DNA of 64,000 nt from an archaeon. Its GTDB lineage: Archaea > Thermoproteota > Nitrososphaeria > Nitrososphaerales > UBA183. The DNA is taken from positions 682,001-746,000 of the forward strand of contig JAKASI010000001.1 of the NCBI GenBank assembly GCA_021828185.1, in the 5' to 3' direction. Shown here in pieces: positions 42,471 through 52,427 of this stretch; the first letter of the stretch is position 1; every line of letters starts with the position of its first letter. Under the pieces are notes generated by a model. The model worked only from the letters and a program-made list of their open reading frames with translations. It ran no database searches and had not been told where the DNA came from. The position numbers and the translations under genes are program-made.

Positions 42471-42595
42471 CGGTTGTCTCCAGAGACCTGCATCGACTCT
42501 GCCTCCTGCTGAATGTGGCCCTAATTATGTTGCCGGCTCAGCAACGAACGAAGACCCTACAAGGTCCTATCCGATTCTTCCTGTTAGGAGAACAG

Positions 42596-42680
42596 TGCGG
42601 GGGGTGGGATTCGAACCCACGAACCCCTGAGGGACGAGGTCCTAAGCCTCGCGCCGTTGACCAGGCTGGGCGACCCCCGC
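42596..42680 (-). tRNA. tRNA-Leu(UAG), no intron, CCA not encoded
   Basis: Minus-strand cloverleaf. The acceptor GCGGGGG (42680–42674) pairs with CCCCCGC (42603–42597), discriminator A. The D arm is GCC…GGC. The anticodon stem CGAGG/CCTCG has loop C-T-TAG-G-A. The long variable arm is TCCCTCAGGGGTTC, and the T arm GTGGG-TTCGAAT-CCCAC. Type II arm, A73 and anticodon TAG give leucine. A TATA-like GTTATAGTTT (42713–42704, minus strand) is centred 28–29 nt upstream, inside the last codons and stop of the preceding membrane gene. Confidence 0.94.
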
Positions 42681-42706
42681 AGTGGCATGGCGCCCCGAGC
42701 CAGAAA

Positions 42707-43318
42707 CTATAACGCTTTGGTAGCCGCGCCGTCCTCGCCGGGCTTCCTCCATCTGGCCAAGACCTCCTCCCAGTCGACCCGGTAGGCCACCACCCCTATC
42801 ACCACAAATGCGACGGTGAGGACCGCTGTCAGGATGAGCTGGTACCCGCCGATTGCCGATGCGAGGTCGCTGAGGACTGTGAACTCGAGAGCAATCTCTG
42901 CCAGACTCTTGAGGACCTTGGCCCAAAGGGTGACCGCGGCCATCGCCCCCAGCGACGCGGAGGTGGCCCCTCCCCCTATGAAGAAGTAGTCATCGAAGGG
43001 GAACACGGGCAGCACCGCAGCCACGAAGAGCGCCACGTAGAAGCCGCGGGTCGAGGAGTAGCGCCCCACCAGCCTCACGTTCTTGTTCCGCACCAGGTAC
43101 TTCCGCAGTCCGAAGGCCCCGTAGTAGATCCCCAGCTTCGCGACCGTCGCGCCCACTGCGGAGGCGACGACGACGAGGAGGAACGCTCCAGGGCTGGGGC
43201 CAAGGAGAGTGAGCTCGAGGGTGGACAGGAGGGTGTAGGACGCGCCCACGAATGGAGAGACGTTCGACAAGAAGGACACGGCCACTACGAACAGGGCAGC
43301 CCAGAGCCACGGGTCCAA
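42707..43318 (-). CDS. VTT/DedA-like (SNARE-associated) membrane protein
   Basis: A 203-residue membrane protein with about five or six helices, starting at TTG 43318. FVVAVSFLSNVSPFVGASYT, LVVVASAVGATVAKLGIYYG (helix-breaking Gly/Ala), VAAVLPVFPFDDYFFIGGGA and WAKVLKSLAEIALEF fit the VTT/DedA fold, whose members act as lipid scramblases or flippases. The Pro and acidic residues in PVFPFDDYFF are where the reentrant loop lies in the family. The stop overlaps the promoter of tRNA-Leu. Sub-family assignment is moderate. Confidence 0.7.
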   Translation of the reverse strand: MDPWLWAALFVVAVSFLSNVSPFVGASYTLLSTLELTLLGPSPGAFLLVVVASAVGATVAKLGIYYGAFGLRKYLVRNKNVRLVGRYSSTRGFYVALFVAAVLPVFPFDDYFFIGGGATSASLGAMAAVTLWAKVLKSLAEIALEFTVLSDLASAIGGYQLILTAVLTVAFVVIGVVAYRVDWEEVLARWRKPGEDGAATKAL

Positions 43319-43443
43319 CCGACCCGTCTCCGCTCCCTTCTCTATTTAGACATCGCAGGGGCGCCGCTCAGGGAGCTCGGCCGCCGCCTTGGGAACGTAT
43401 ATATCGCTCTCCGGGCGGCCGCCCGAGCCAACGGTCCTTCGAG

Positions 43444-43734
43444 ATGGCCCGACTGCTAGCCTTCGTTGACATATTCGTCGATTCGCCTAGCATGGACGAT
43501 GTCGTCCTCGCCCTGAACAGGATACCCAACATAGAGGAGCTCTACGAAGTGACAGGCGAGTTCGACATTGTGACCCTCGTGTCGGCTGCAGACATCGAGG
43601 AGTTCAGGGACATCCTGAAGAACAAAATCCTCAAAATAAAGGGGATCAAGAGCACTGTAAGCGCCATTGTCCTCCACACGCACAAGGGCCCGCGCTTCAA
43701 CGGGGATTCCAAGCCGAGTGCTTCAGGGCGCTAG
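43444..43734 (+). CDS. Stand-alone Lrp/AsnC ligand-binding (RAM) domain protein
   Basis: About 96 residues from ATG 43444. It is the effector domain of Lrp-type regulators without the HTH: LLAFVDIFVDSPSMDDVVLA, then ELYEVTGEFDIVTLVSAADI (the G-x-x-D turn that binds amino acids) and IKGIKSTVSAIVLHTHKGPR. Such small archaeal proteins may bind amino acids or pair with full-length Lrp regulators. A strong TATA-like CGTATATATC (about 43396–43405) stands about 43 nt upstream, giving a short leader. It lies 57 bp before kdpA; whether it has any role with kdp is unknown. Confidence 0.82.
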   Translation: MARLLAFVDIFVDSPSMDDVVLALNRIPNIEELYEVTGEFDIVTLVSAADIEEFRDILKNKILKIKGIKSTVSAIVLHTHKGPRFNGDSKPSASGR

Positions 43735-43791
43735 GGCGCCCTCGAAACACTCACATTAGGGGCCCAGGGGCGGCAATGGAACTTGAGATAG

Positions 43792-45459
43792 TTGATAGAC
43801 GCTATCCAGGCACTGACGGTCGTCGGCATCCTGGCCGCCGCCCTCATCTCAGGTAGCCTCTTTGCCCCCTACGTGGTCAGGGTCCTCACTGGGGCCCCCA
43901 CGCGCTTCGACCGGCTCCTCGACCCCGTCGAGAAGCGGGTCTACAGGGTCATCGGCGCCGACCCCACGACCGCCATGGGCTGGAAGCAGTACTTTCTCGC
44001 AGCGTTCCTCCTCAACGTGGCCCAGATGGCCATAGCATTCACGATCCTCGTGGGCCAGGGCGTGCTCCCGCTGAACCCCCAGGGGTTCCCCGGCCTCAGC
44101 TGGGACCTTGCACTCAACACAGTGGTCTCCTTCGCCACCAACACCAACCTCCAGCACTATGCAGGGGAGGCGACCCTGTCTTACTTCACCCAAATGACCG
44201 CCATTCAGCTCCTGCAGTTCACCTCCGCTGCGACCGGTGTTTGCGTGATGGCCGCGATGGTGAGGGGGTTCAAGCCCGGTTCCGTCCACATGGGCAACTT
44301 CTACGTGGACTTCGTGAGGGTGCTCACCCGGATACTGCTCCCGCTCTGCATCTTGACCGCCCTCGTCCTCGTGGCCCTCGGCGTCCCACAGACCATCGGG
44401 GGCTACGTCACAGTGAAGACGGTGGAGGGGGCGACCCAGACGCTCCTGGTGGGCCCCATCGCCTCCCTCGTCGCCATAATGCAGATCGGAACGAACGGCG
44501 GCGGCTACTTCGGAGCCAACTCCGCCTACCCGTTCCAGAACCCCAACCCCGCGACCGACGTGCTCCAGATCTACCTGATGCTCCTGATCCCTACCACCCT
44601 CATTTTCGTGTTCGGTGAGATGATCGGCAAGAAGAAGGAGACACGGCCCATCCTGATAGGGAGTTACGGCCTGCTCGCGATCGACCTAGCCATAGCGTTC
44701 CTTGGCTCCATCCCGGTGGTGGGGCCGGGCATCGAGACGAGGTTCGGTGGCTTCTTCTCGACCTTCTGGACCGTCATCACGACGGCGGTCACCACTGGCT
44801 CGATGAACGCCTCTCTCTCGGGGATCAATCCGCTGGGGATCCTGTCCGGCTTCATGGGGATGCTCATCCAGGCGACCCCGGGCGGCGAGGGGGCGGGGGT
44901 CATGTACATGATAATGTACATCGTCATCACGGTCTTCGTGGTCGGGCTGATGACCGGGCGGACCCCCGAGTACCTGGGTGTGAAGATCAACGCCAGGGAC
45001 GTCAAACTGGTCATGGTCGCCTTCCTGGTCCACCCGATTGCGATACTGGTGCCGACCATAGCCGCCTACGCCACGAAGGCAGTCGACGCCATCCCGGGCT
45101 TCTCCTCCCTCCCGACCTCGGTGGGATTCACCCAGGTGCTGTACGAGTTCACGACCTCGGCAGCCAACAACGGGTCCGACTTCTTCGGCGCCGCGGCCAA
45201 CACTCCTTTCTTCAACCTCGCCACAGCTGCGGTGATGTTCGTCGGTCGCTACGCCCCCATCGCGATCCTCCTGGCGCTCGCCGGCTCGATGATAGGCAGG
45301 AAGAGGGTTGCGGAGCAGAGCCTGAAGACCGACGGCGCCGCCTTCTCCATTGTCCTTATCGGGAGTATCCTCCTTCTCGTCGTCCTGGCTTTCCTGCCAT
45401 TCCTCATGCTCGGGCCCCTGCTGACGTACATCCAGGGGATGGCGAACTTCTTTGGCTAG
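43792..45459 (+). CDS. kdpA: Potassium-transporting ATPase, K+-binding subunit
   Basis: A 555-residue, roughly ten-helix protein. KdpA carries the selectivity filters in four repeats; here FATNTNLQHYAGE, IGTNGGGYFGANSAYPFQNP, and later TTAVTTGSMNASLSGINPLG and FTTSAANNGSDFFGAAANTP are these loops. KdpFABC is a high-affinity K+ pump used at very low external K+. TTG 43792 is taken as start. It overlaps kdpB by 8 bp. No kdpF is seen between the Lrp-like gene and kdpA. Confidence 0.95.
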   Translation: MIDAIQALTVVGILAAALISGSLFAPYVVRVLTGAPTRFDRLLDPVEKRVYRVIGADPTTAMGWKQYFLAAFLLNVAQMAIAFTILVGQGVLPLNPQGFPGLSWDLALNTVVSFATNTNLQHYAGEATLSYFTQMTAIQLLQFTSAATGVCVMAAMVRGFKPGSVHMGNFYVDFVRVLTRILLPLCILTALVLVALGVPQTIGGYVTVKTVEGATQTLLVGPIASLVAIMQIGTNGGGYFGANSAYPFQNPNPATDVLQIYLMLLIPTTLIFVFGEMIGKKKETRPILIGSYGLLAIDLAIAFLGSIPVVGPGIETRFGGFFSTFWTVITTAVTTGSMNASLSGINPLGILSGFMGMLIQATPGGEGAGVMYMIMYIVITVFVVGLMTGRTPEYLGVKINARDVKLVMVAFLVHPIAILVPTIAAYATKAVDAIPGFSSLPTSVGFTQVLYEFTTSAANNGSDFFGAAANTPFFNLATAAVMFVGRYAPIAILLALAGSMIGRKRVAEQSLKTDGAAFSIVLIGSILLLVVLAFLPFLMLGPLLTYIQGMANFFG

Positions 45460-47611
45460 GAGAGTCCCGGAGCTCGACCGGGTCCTGGGGAGGGCGAGGC
45501 TCCCCCGCCGCCCCTCCGCCCTGACTTCGAAGACCCTCGCCGACTCGGTAGTGCGGCTGAGCCCTGTCTCGCTCCTCGCCAACCCGGTGATGCTGATCGT
45601 GGAGCTGACGTTCTTCATAGTCGCGGCCATGGCCGCGTACCCCTACGCCTTCGTGCCATTCGCCAGCCCCGGCGACCGGGGGTTCTACGTAGAAGTGACG
45701 GCCATCCTCCTGGTCACCGTCTGGTTCAGCACCCTCTCGGACTCCCTGGCCGAGCAGCAGGCGAAGAACACAGCGAGCAGCCTGAAGCAGCTGGAGACCG
45801 AGGTGCCGGCGAAGAAGGTCGTCACGGAAGGCTGGGAGCGGCAGATAGTCCGCACGGGGTCCACCAAGCTCCAAAAGGGAGATCTGGTCCTGCTCGAGAA
45901 GGGGGACGTCGTCCCCATGGACGCGGAGGTCCTGGAGGGGATCGCCATGGTGGACGAGTCCCTGGTCACCGGCGAGTCGGCGGCGGTCCGGAAGGCCCCC
46001 GGAGACAGCCTGATCGGCGGCTCGAAGGTCGCCAGCGACACAATGACCGCCAGGGTGGCCGTCAACCCGGGGGAGAGCTACCTGGACCAGATGGTCCGCC
46101 TCGTCGAGTCCTCCAAGCGACCCAAGACTCCCAACGAGGTCGCCATCACCATGGTCCTCTTGGGCCTCTCCGCCGTCTTCACCATAATCATAGCCTCCAT
46201 CCTCGGGCTATCCGTTACCCTAGGGCTCAGCGTCGACCTCTCAGTCCTGATTGCGCTCTACGTCTGCCTCCTCCCGACCACCATCGGCGCCCTGCTCCCC
46301 GCCATCGGGCTGTCTGGGATAAGCCGCCTCTACGAAAGGAAGGTGGTCGCGAAGTCCGGCCGGGCGATAGAGACCGCAGGGGACACCGACGTCATACTGC
46401 TGGACAAGACGGGGACCATCACCGTGGGCAACAGACAAGCGGTTGAGATGATCCCTCTGAGCGGCAGGACCGAGAAGGAGGTGGGCGAGGCGGCGTTCCT
46501 TTCGTCGTGGTTCGACGACACCCCCGAGGGGCGCAGCGTGATCAGGCTCGGCAACGAGAAGGGCTACGTCCCCAGGGAGCTCAACGCCCTCACCATGTCC
46601 GAAGTCTACGACTTCTCGGCGCAGACGAGGACCAGCGGAGTGAAACTCCACTTCGGGGCCAGCTTCGTCCTCCCCAAGGGGAGCGTCCAGAGGGTCAGGC
46701 GCAAGTTCTACCTCGAGGACGCCAGCGAGCAGGGGATGCACCTCTCGGGGGAGGAGACCGAGATAGTGAAGGGGGCCCCCGACTCGTTCCTGAAGTCAGG
46801 CTTCAGGGTCCCCGAGGGGTTCCAGCAGCTGGTGGACAGGGTCGCCTCCGAAGGTGACACGCCGATGGCGGTCGCCCGAGACCACGAGGTGATAGGATTG
46901 GTCAGGCTGAAGGACGTCCTCAAGCCCGGGACCAGGGAGAAGATAGAGGCCGTCCGCTCCATGGGGATCAGGCCCGTCATGATAACCGGGGACCAGCCCC
47001 TGACCGCGAAGAGCATCGCCTCCGAGGTGGGGATTGACGAGTTCGTCGCTCAGGTCAAGCCTGAAGACAAGTATGGGATAGTCCTCAAGGAGCAGTCCCA
47101 GAACCACACAGTGGCAATGATCGGCGACGGGACCAACGACGCCCCAGCCCTGGCTGCGGCGGACGTGGGGCTGTCCATGAATTCCGGTACCGAGGCCGCC
47201 AAGGAGGCGGCAAACATGGTGGACCTCGAGTCCAACCCCGCCAAGATAATCGACGTCGTGCTCCTGGGTAAGCAGCTCCTCATGACCCGCGGAGCGGTGA
47301 CGGCCTTCAGCATCTCCAACGACGTGGCGAAGTACTTCGCCATCCTCCCGGTCATGTTTGCCACCGCCCTCCCCGCCCTCCGCTCACTCAACGTCCTGGG
47401 CCTCGACCTTCAGACCGCCGTCCTCTCCGCCCTCATCTTCAACGCCGTGGTCATACCCATGCTCATCCCTCTGGCCATGCGCGGCGTGACCTTCAAGCCG
47501 TCTAGCACCATGTCCCTGTTCCTCAGGAACGTCCTGATCTACGGGGTGGGCGGCGTCATCGTCCCCTTCGTCGGCATCAAGCTCATCGACGTCCTGCTCG
47601 GGGTGCTCTAG
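45452..47611 (+). CDS. kdpB: Potassium-transporting P-type ATPase, catalytic subunit
   Basis: A 719-residue P-type ATPase. It has TGES in VDESLVTGESAAVRKAPGD, the phosphorylation site DKTGT with Asp318, the nucleotide domain (KGAPDSFLKSG), and GDGTNDAPALAAADVGLSMN at the hinge. The count of membrane segments (about seven) and the sequence LPTTIGALLPAIGLSGISRL agree with KdpB. It hydrolyses ATP to drive K+ uptake by KdpA. Its N-terminus overlaps kdpA by 8 bp; kdpC starts 13 bp after its stop. Confidence 0.96.
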   Translation: MARRVPELDRVLGRARLPRRPSALTSKTLADSVVRLSPVSLLANPVMLIVELTFFIVAAMAAYPYAFVPFASPGDRGFYVEVTAILLVTVWFSTLSDSLAEQQAKNTASSLKQLETEVPAKKVVTEGWERQIVRTGSTKLQKGDLVLLEKGDVVPMDAEVLEGIAMVDESLVTGESAAVRKAPGDSLIGGSKVASDTMTARVAVNPGESYLDQMVRLVESSKRPKTPNEVAITMVLLGLSAVFTIIIASILGLSVTLGLSVDLSVLIALYVCLLPTTIGALLPAIGLSGISRLYERKVVAKSGRAIETAGDTDVILLDKTGTITVGNRQAVEMIPLSGRTEKEVGEAAFLSSWFDDTPEGRSVIRLGNEKGYVPRELNALTMSEVYDFSAQTRTSGVKLHFGASFVLPKGSVQRVRRKFYLEDASEQGMHLSGEETEIVKGAPDSFLKSGFRVPEGFQQLVDRVASEGDTPMAVARDHEVIGLVRLKDVLKPGTREKIEAVRSMGIRPVMITGDQPLTAKSIASEVGIDEFVAQVKPEDKYGIVLKEQSQNHTVAMIGDGTNDAPALAAADVGLSMNSGTEAAKEAANMVDLESNPAKIIDVVLLGKQLLMTRGAVTAFSISNDVAKYFAILPVMFATALPALRSLNVLGLDLQTAVLSALIFNAVVIPMLIPLAMRGVTFKPSSTMSLFLRNVLIYGVGGVIVPFVGIKLIDVLLGVL

Positions 47612-47624
47612 GAGGCCCATCGGA

Positions 47625-48095
47625 TTGAGCCCCAGGAGCTCGAAGTGGAGGACTTACAGGCCCGTGATCGCGCTCGCGCTTCTTTCGATGCTGGTCTGCG
47701 GCGTGGCCTACCCTCTGCTCGTCACAGGCATCTCGCAGGTTGTCCTCCCCTACCAGGCGAACGGGAGCCAGGCGCAGCTGGGCGGGAGGGTGGTGGGGTC
47801 GTACTACATAGACAACGGCTTCACCCTCCCGGTCTTCTTCCACGGGAGGAACGAGTCCAACCCTCAGACAGCGTCGGCCTCTGGCGTGGACCCTGACATC
47901 CCCCTCGCGGACGCCCTTTCGCAGGTCCCGAGGGTCTCCAACGCCACGGGGATACCCGCGTCCAGCCTCGACGCACTGGTGAAGTCGCACGAGCAATGGA
48001 CCCTCTTCTTGGCGGGCGACCCCTACGTCAACGTACTCGAGCTGAACCTTGCGCTTATCGGCGCCTATCCTTCCGTATACTCTGCCTATTCCTGA
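47625..48095 (+). CDS. kdpC: Potassium-transporting ATPase subunit C
   Basis: A 156-residue protein with one N-terminal helix (YRPVIALALLSMLVCGVAYP) and an external domain. Typical KdpC blocks are GSQAQLGGRVVGSYYIDNGF, FFHGRNESNPQTASASGVDP and VLELNLALIGAYP near the end (usually NVLxLNxxL). It stabilises the KdpAB complex. TTG 47625 is used. No kdpD/kdpE sensor genes follow; an unrelated gene converges 8 bp downstream. Confidence 0.94.
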   Translation: MSPRSSKWRTYRPVIALALLSMLVCGVAYPLLVTGISQVVLPYQANGSQAQLGGRVVGSYYIDNGFTLPVFFHGRNESNPQTASASGVDPDIPLADALSQVPRVSNATGIPASSLDALVKSHEQWTLFLAGDPYVNVLELNLALIGAYPSVYSAYS

Positions 48096-48102
48096 AGCGG
48101 CC

Positions 48103-48405
48103 TCATTTCTTCTGGGCGCGCCTGCGCTTCTCCTCTTCCTTCTTCAGCTTCTGCTCGCGCTCTTCGCGCTTCAGGCGGTCGAACTTCCCCAACGGGCCTT
48201 CGTGCTCCGTGAACCCGTGGTGTATCTCGATGGTCCTCTTGACTATCTCCTCGGTGTCGCGGTCGCGCTTCTGCAGCCTCACCGAGATGTTCCTCCGGTC
48301 GAGGACGGCCCACTCTACCCCCTTGTGCTTCTTCAGCTCCTCGACCGCCTGCTCCATGGCATACTCGTTCCCGAAGAGCCCCCGTATCTCCCACATGGCT
48401 GTCAC
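48103..48405 (-). CDS. Hypothetical protein with charged coiled-coil tail
   Basis: A 100-residue protein. The first 50 residues (MWEIRGLFGNEYAMEQAVEE, VEWAVLDRRNISVRL) look like a small ferredoxin-like alpha/beta fold. The rest is a very charged helix (FDRLKREEREQKLKKEEEKR) likely to form a coiled coil or bind nucleic acid. Family not recognised. It is 21 bp before the YyaL gene on the same strand and converges with kdpC. Confidence 0.6.
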   Translation of the reverse strand: MTAMWEIRGLFGNEYAMEQAVEELKKHKGVEWAVLDRRNISVRLQKRDRDTEEIVKRTIEIHHGFTEHEGPLGKFDRLKREEREQKLKKEEEKRRRAQKK

Positions 48406-48426
48406 TTGCCCGCCTTCCGCAGGGCG

Positions 48427-50454
48427 TTAAAACACTAACCCCTGGCGGGGGGACAGCTGCTCTCGCAGGGCCTCCGCCGAGTCGACCGGCAGCTTGCACT
48501 CGAAATTCTGGCAGACGTAGGCCCTCGCCCTGGCGCCAGGCTTCCGCCCCTCCAGGAGCCTGCTCATCCCTGAAAGTCCGGCAAAAGTTGCAGGGGTGGC
48601 CACGATGACGACCTTGTCCGGGATGTACCCTCTGACTGCCTCTACCTTCATTCCGCGCGCGGCCTTCTCGGTAGGGGCTGTGATCACTACCTCCCGGGCT
48701 CCATTGAGCAGCAGATCGAGAGCAGAGAGCATCGTGGTGTGCCCCGAGGGGTTCAGCTGGAGCTCCTTGGAGAAGCAGCTGATGGTCTGCTCAGCTGCCT
48801 TCCGGAGCCTCTCTTCTCCCGTGAGCGCAGTCATCCGGACAAGGTTCAGGGCTGCGACCGAGTTGCCGGACGGCGTCGGACCATCATACGCTTCCTTCAG
48901 TCGAGCGGGCTCCGCGAATTGGCTGAGGTAGAACCCTCCCACTGCCTTGTCTTCGAGGTCTTCGACCATGACCTCGGTGAGCCTCATGGACTCCTTGAGC
49001 CATCTTGGTTCGGACGAGGCTTCAAAGAGGTCGAGGAGCCCCTGGACGAAGAACGCGTAGTCTTCGAGAGTCCCCTCAATCGCCGCCTCCCCGCCTGCAT
49101 ACCGCCTCAGCAACCTGCCTCCTTTGACGTTCGTCTTCAGTATGAACTCGGCTGCACCGACGGCATCCCTCAGGAGCTCCTCATCCCCGAGGGCGCAGCT
49201 CGCATATGCAAATGTGGATACCGCCAGGCCGTTCCAGGACGTGAGTACCTTGGTGTCCGTCGCCGGCCTTGGCCGCTTGACCCGGTCAGAATAGAGGACC
49301 TTTCTCCCTCTCGCAAGCGTCTCCTTTTCCTCCTCGCCGGGGTCCAGTCCGGGCTCGAGATGGAGCAGGTTCCTTCCTTCGAAGTTCCCGTTCTTCGTGA
49401 CCCCGTAGAACCTGCAGAACACCTTGGCATCGTCGTCTCCCAATGCGGACTCGATCTCTTCGGGGGTCCAGGTGTAGTACCTCCCTTCCCCTTCTGAGGT
49501 GTCGGCGTCCTGGCCTGAGTAGAACCCTCCTTTCTTGTCCCTCATCTCGCCCCTCAACCACCCGAGGGTCTCCCTGACGACGAGAGCATACTCCTGCCTC
49601 CCCGTGAGCTGGAACGCTTCAGCGTACGCCCTCGCCAGAAGGGCGTTGTCGTAGAGCATCTTCTCGAAGTGGGGGACGAGCCAGACCCGGTCGGTGGAGT
49701 ACCTGTGAAACCCGCCTCCGACTTGATCTCTAATGCCTCCGGCCATCATCCTGTCGAGAGTCTTCAGCACAGCCCTCATCGCGAGCTCCTTCCGGGTCCT
49801 GTAATAGTATCGCAGCATGAACGAGAGCGTCCCTGGGACTGGGAACTTCGGCGCACGGCCGAAGCCGCCGCACTCTTCGTCGAAGCTGGAGATTAACGCG
49901 GCGTACCCTTCGTCTAGGATCTCTTTCGGGACCTCCCCCCTGCCACCTGCTTCCGGCGACATCGACTTCAGCACCTGTTCGGTGTTGGACCTGACCTCGT
50001 CTTTCCTCTCCTTCCAGAGCTTGGACACGAACTCCAGCACCTGCATGAAGCTCGGCATGCCATAGCGCGGCTCGGGGGGAAAATAGGTCCCCCCATAGAA
50101 CGGTTTCAGGTCTGGGGTCAGGAAGACGGTCAGCGGCCATCCCCCGGAACCGGTCATCGCCTGCACTGCGCCCATGTAGTAGGCGTCGACTTCGGGCCGC
50201 TCCTCCCGGTCTACCTTTATCGGAATGAAGTGTTCGTTGATGAAGGCAGCGGTCTTCTGGTTTTCGAACGACTCCTTCCGCATCTGATGGCACCAGTGGC
50301 AAGTCGAGTAACCGATGCTCAGGAGGATTGGCTTCCCGTCGTTCTTCGCTTTCTCCTTTGCCTCGTCCGACCAAGAATACCAGTCCACAGGGTTGAGAAC
50401 GTGCTCCTGAAGGTACGGACTCTTCTCAGAAGCGAGATGGTTTGGCTTCTGCAA
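48427..50454 (-). CDS. YyaL/SSP411 family protein (DUF255 thioredoxin + alpha/alpha toroid)
   Basis: About 675 residues from TTG 50454 ([18 protein letters not shown]). The N-terminal thioredoxin-like DUF255 domain has the hallmark [19 protein letters not shown] and STCHWCHQM, followed by [20 protein letters not shown]. The long C-terminal part is a six-hairpin (N-acylglucosamine-epimerase-like) domain, with [20 protein letters not shown] and [16 protein letters not shown] repeats. Function of the family is not settled. A TATA-like GATTCAATTA (minus strand, about 50479–50488) is about 28 nt before TTG 50454, the reason for not using the longer reading to 50505. Confidence 0.9.
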   Translation of the reverse strand: MQKPNHLASEKSPYLQEHVLNPVDWYSWSDEAKEKAKNDGKPILLSIGYSTCHWCHQMRKESFENQKTAAFINEHFIPIKVDREERPEVDAYYMGAVQAMTGSGGWPLTVFLTPDLKPFYGGTYFPPEPRYGMPSFMQVLEFVSKLWKERKDEVRSNTEQVLKSMSPEAGGRGEVPKEILDEGYAALISSFDEECGGFGRAPKFPVPGTLSFMLRYYYRTRKELAMRAVLKTLDRMMAGGIRDQVGGGFHRYSTDRVWLVPHFEKMLYDNALLARAYAEAFQLTGRQEYALVVRETLGWLRGEMRDKKGGFYSGQDADTSEGEGRYYTWTPEEIESALGDDDAKVFCRFYGVTKNGNFEGRNLLHLEPGLDPGEEEKETLARGRKVLYSDRVKRPRPATDTKVLTSWNGLAVSTFAYASCALGDEELLRDAVGAAEFILKTNVKGGRLLRRYAGGEAAIEGTLEDYAFFVQGLLDLFEASSEPRWLKESMRLTEVMVEDLEDKAVGGFYLSQFAEPARLKEAYDGPTPSGNSVAALNLVRMTALTGEERLRKAAEQTISCFSKELQLNPSGHTTMLSALDLLLNGAREVVITAPTEKAARGMKVEAVRGYIPDKVVIVATPATFAGLSGMSRLLEGRKPGARARAYVCQNFECKLPVDSAEALREQLSPRQGLVF

Positions 50455-50559
50455 GTCGTGGCCCAACCCCGCTTCCACGTAATTGAATCTTGCCCGCCTG
50501 AGCAATCCTTAACACCGCATCGACTTCGCCACCGAGAGTTTCGAGAGCACAGGAGCGAA

Positions 50560-52011
50560 TTGCAATACAAGTGGACCGTCCTCACAGTAACAACCGTCGG
50601 AGTCCTGATGTCGGGGATAGACAGCAGGATCGTGGTCATCGGGCTCCCGACCGTGGCCGCGTCTCTGGGAGCGGACGCCGAGCAGGCCATCTGGTTCACC
50701 CAGGCCTACATCATCGGGAGCACCGTCGCCCTCCTCTTCCTCGGCAGGGTCAGCGACATGTACGGGAGGGTGCGGATATACAACGTCGGGTTCGCCATCT
50801 TCACCGTCGGCTCCCTCCTCACCTCTCTATCCCCTACCCCTGACCTATTCATCGCCGCCAGGATATTCCAGGGGCTGGGCTCTGCCGCTCTATTCTCCAA
50901 CAGTGCTGCCATCATCACCGACGCCTTCCCGCACAACGAGCTCGGGAACGCCCTGGGAATCAACTCTGTCGCGTTCAGGGCGGGGTCGATGTTCGGTCTC
51001 ACCCTCAGCGGCCTCATACTCGCCTTTTTCGACTGGCGCTACCTGTTCTACATCAACATCCCGGTAGGGATATTCGGGACCCTCTGGGCTCGCGTCCGCC
51101 TCCACGAGCAGAGCGAGCCTGAGCGGACTTCCAGGATGGACTGGGCCGGGTTCGTGTCCTTCACTTCCTTCATCGCGTTCCTGCTCCTGGCCCTGACCTT
51201 CGCCGCCTACGGCCTGGGTGACTTGACGTCCGTCGTCGCCTTCGTCCTGCTCTCGTCGGTGAGCGTGGTGATCTTCGCCCGGGTCGAAAGGAGGAGGGTG
51301 GACCCCCTCCTCGATCTCAGCCTCCTCCGCATCAAGGAGTTCACGGGGGCGGTCACCGCTCAGCTGATCAACGCCATGGCCTGGGGGGCGTTCATCCTGC
51401 TGATCAGCCTTTACCTGCAGCTTGTGAAGGGGCTGAGCCCCCTCCAGGCCGGGATAGCCATCCTCCCGTTCGACGTGACCCTCCTCTTCCTCGCCCCTGT
51501 CAGCGGGAGGCTCTCCGACAGGTTCGGGACCCGTCCCTTCGCCACAGCCGGGCTCGCAGTCATCACCGTCTCACTGCTGGCCATGTCGACCCTCACGCCT
51601 GGGACTCCCTATGCCACCCTCTTCGTCTTCCTGCTGGTCGGAGGGGCTGGAATGGGGCTGTTCACCTCCCCTAACATGAGCTCGGTGATGGGTTCGGTCC
51701 CCCCTCACCGCCGGGGGGTCGCGTCCGGGTTCCGCTCCACCTTCTTCAACATCGGTTTCGTCCTGAGCTTCAACATCGTGATCCTTGTCCTCACCGCCTA
51801 TCTCCCCTACTCGCTGATCACGCAGATCATCTCTTCGCAGGGGGTCCTGACCACCATAGGCACAGACGCCAGCAGGTTCTCGTCGGCGCTGGACAACGTC
51901 TTCCTCGTCCTGGCGGCCATAAACACCGTTGCCCTAGTCCCCTCCCTCCTAAGGGGGCCCAGGACAGAGTCGGAAGCGCTGCACCCTGTCCGCTCGACGG
52001 AGCCTGACTAG
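50560..52011 (+). CDS. MFS transporter, DHA2 (EmrB/QacA-like) family
   Basis: About 483 residues from TTG 50560 (LQYKWTVLTVTTVGVLMSGI). It has motif D1 GVLMSGIDSRIVVIGLPTV, motif [15 protein letters not shown], motif C-like SGLILAFFDWRYLFYINIPV and GRLSDRFGTRPF in the second half. About 14 helices are expected, as for proton-driven drug exporters. It is a paralogue of the pump at 33738–35477 and, like it, follows on a divergent promoter (CCTTAACAC at about 50507–50515). Longer in-frame reading into the YyaL gene is not coding. Confidence 0.86.
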   Translation: MQYKWTVLTVTTVGVLMSGIDSRIVVIGLPTVAASLGADAEQAIWFTQAYIIGSTVALLFLGRVSDMYGRVRIYNVGFAIFTVGSLLTSLSPTPDLFIAARIFQGLGSAALFSNSAAIITDAFPHNELGNALGINSVAFRAGSMFGLTLSGLILAFFDWRYLFYINIPVGIFGTLWARVRLHEQSEPERTSRMDWAGFVSFTSFIAFLLLALTFAAYGLGDLTSVVAFVLLSSVSVVIFARVERRRVDPLLDLSLLRIKEFTGAVTAQLINAMAWGAFILLISLYLQLVKGLSPLQAGIAILPFDVTLLFLAPVSGRLSDRFGTRPFATAGLAVITVSLLAMSTLTPGTPYATLFVFLLVGGAGMGLFTSPNMSSVMGSVPPHRRGVASGFRSTFFNIGFVLSFNIVILVLTAYLPYSLITQIISSQGVLTTIGTDASRFSSALDNVFLVLAAINTVALVPSLLRGPRTESEALHPVRSTEPD

Positions 52012-52028
52012 TCTCCCTTCTGCGCTCT

Positions 52029-52427
52029 CTAGGTCGTTGCAGCCGCCGGAGGGGTCTGTCCCATCTGCCCCATCCTCGACCCCATCATGGCCATGCCCAT
52101 CCCCATGAAGAGCATCGCGAAGATCGCGTATGAGTTGAGGAAGTGGATCCAGGAGACGGCGTTGTTCCCGGTGTCCTGGGCAGCGAAGCCTATCATCGCC
52201 TGTATGAGGATGTCGGCTGCCATCCCGACCGTGAGCCCAACCAGCCGCTTGGACTTCGCTGGCATCCTGTACACGAAGACGAGGGTCACGAGGGCGAGGA
52301 TCCCGAGGACGACTCCCCACCCTATGTGGATCGTCCAGTCCATGTAGCCGAAGGTGACGAGCCCCCCCAGGGCGATCTGAATCCCGAGGGCCAGACCGGT
52401 GATGCGGAACAGGAGCTGAGTGTTCAA
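52029..52427 (-). CDS. Four-helix membrane protein with Met-rich tail
   Basis: About 132 residues from TTG 52427; TTG 52451 is also in frame. There are four helices: LFRITGLALGIQIALGGLVT, HIGWGVVLGILALVTLVFVY, LVGLTVGMAADILIQAMIGF, and HFLNSYAIFAMLFMGMGMAM. The tail is rich in Met and Gln (MGSRMGQMGQ). His residues at helix ends (TIHIGWG, WIHFLNSY) could hold a haem as in half of a CtaA-like bundle; this is only a resemblance. A TTCAAATGG element is centred about 30 nt before TTG 52427. Confidence 0.65.
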   Translation of the reverse strand: MNTQLLFRITGLALGIQIALGGLVTFGYMDWTIHIGWGVVLGILALVTLVFVYRMPAKSKRLVGLTVGMAADILIQAMIGFAAQDTGNNAVSWIHFLNSYAIFAMLFMGMGMAMMGSRMGQMGQTPPAAATT

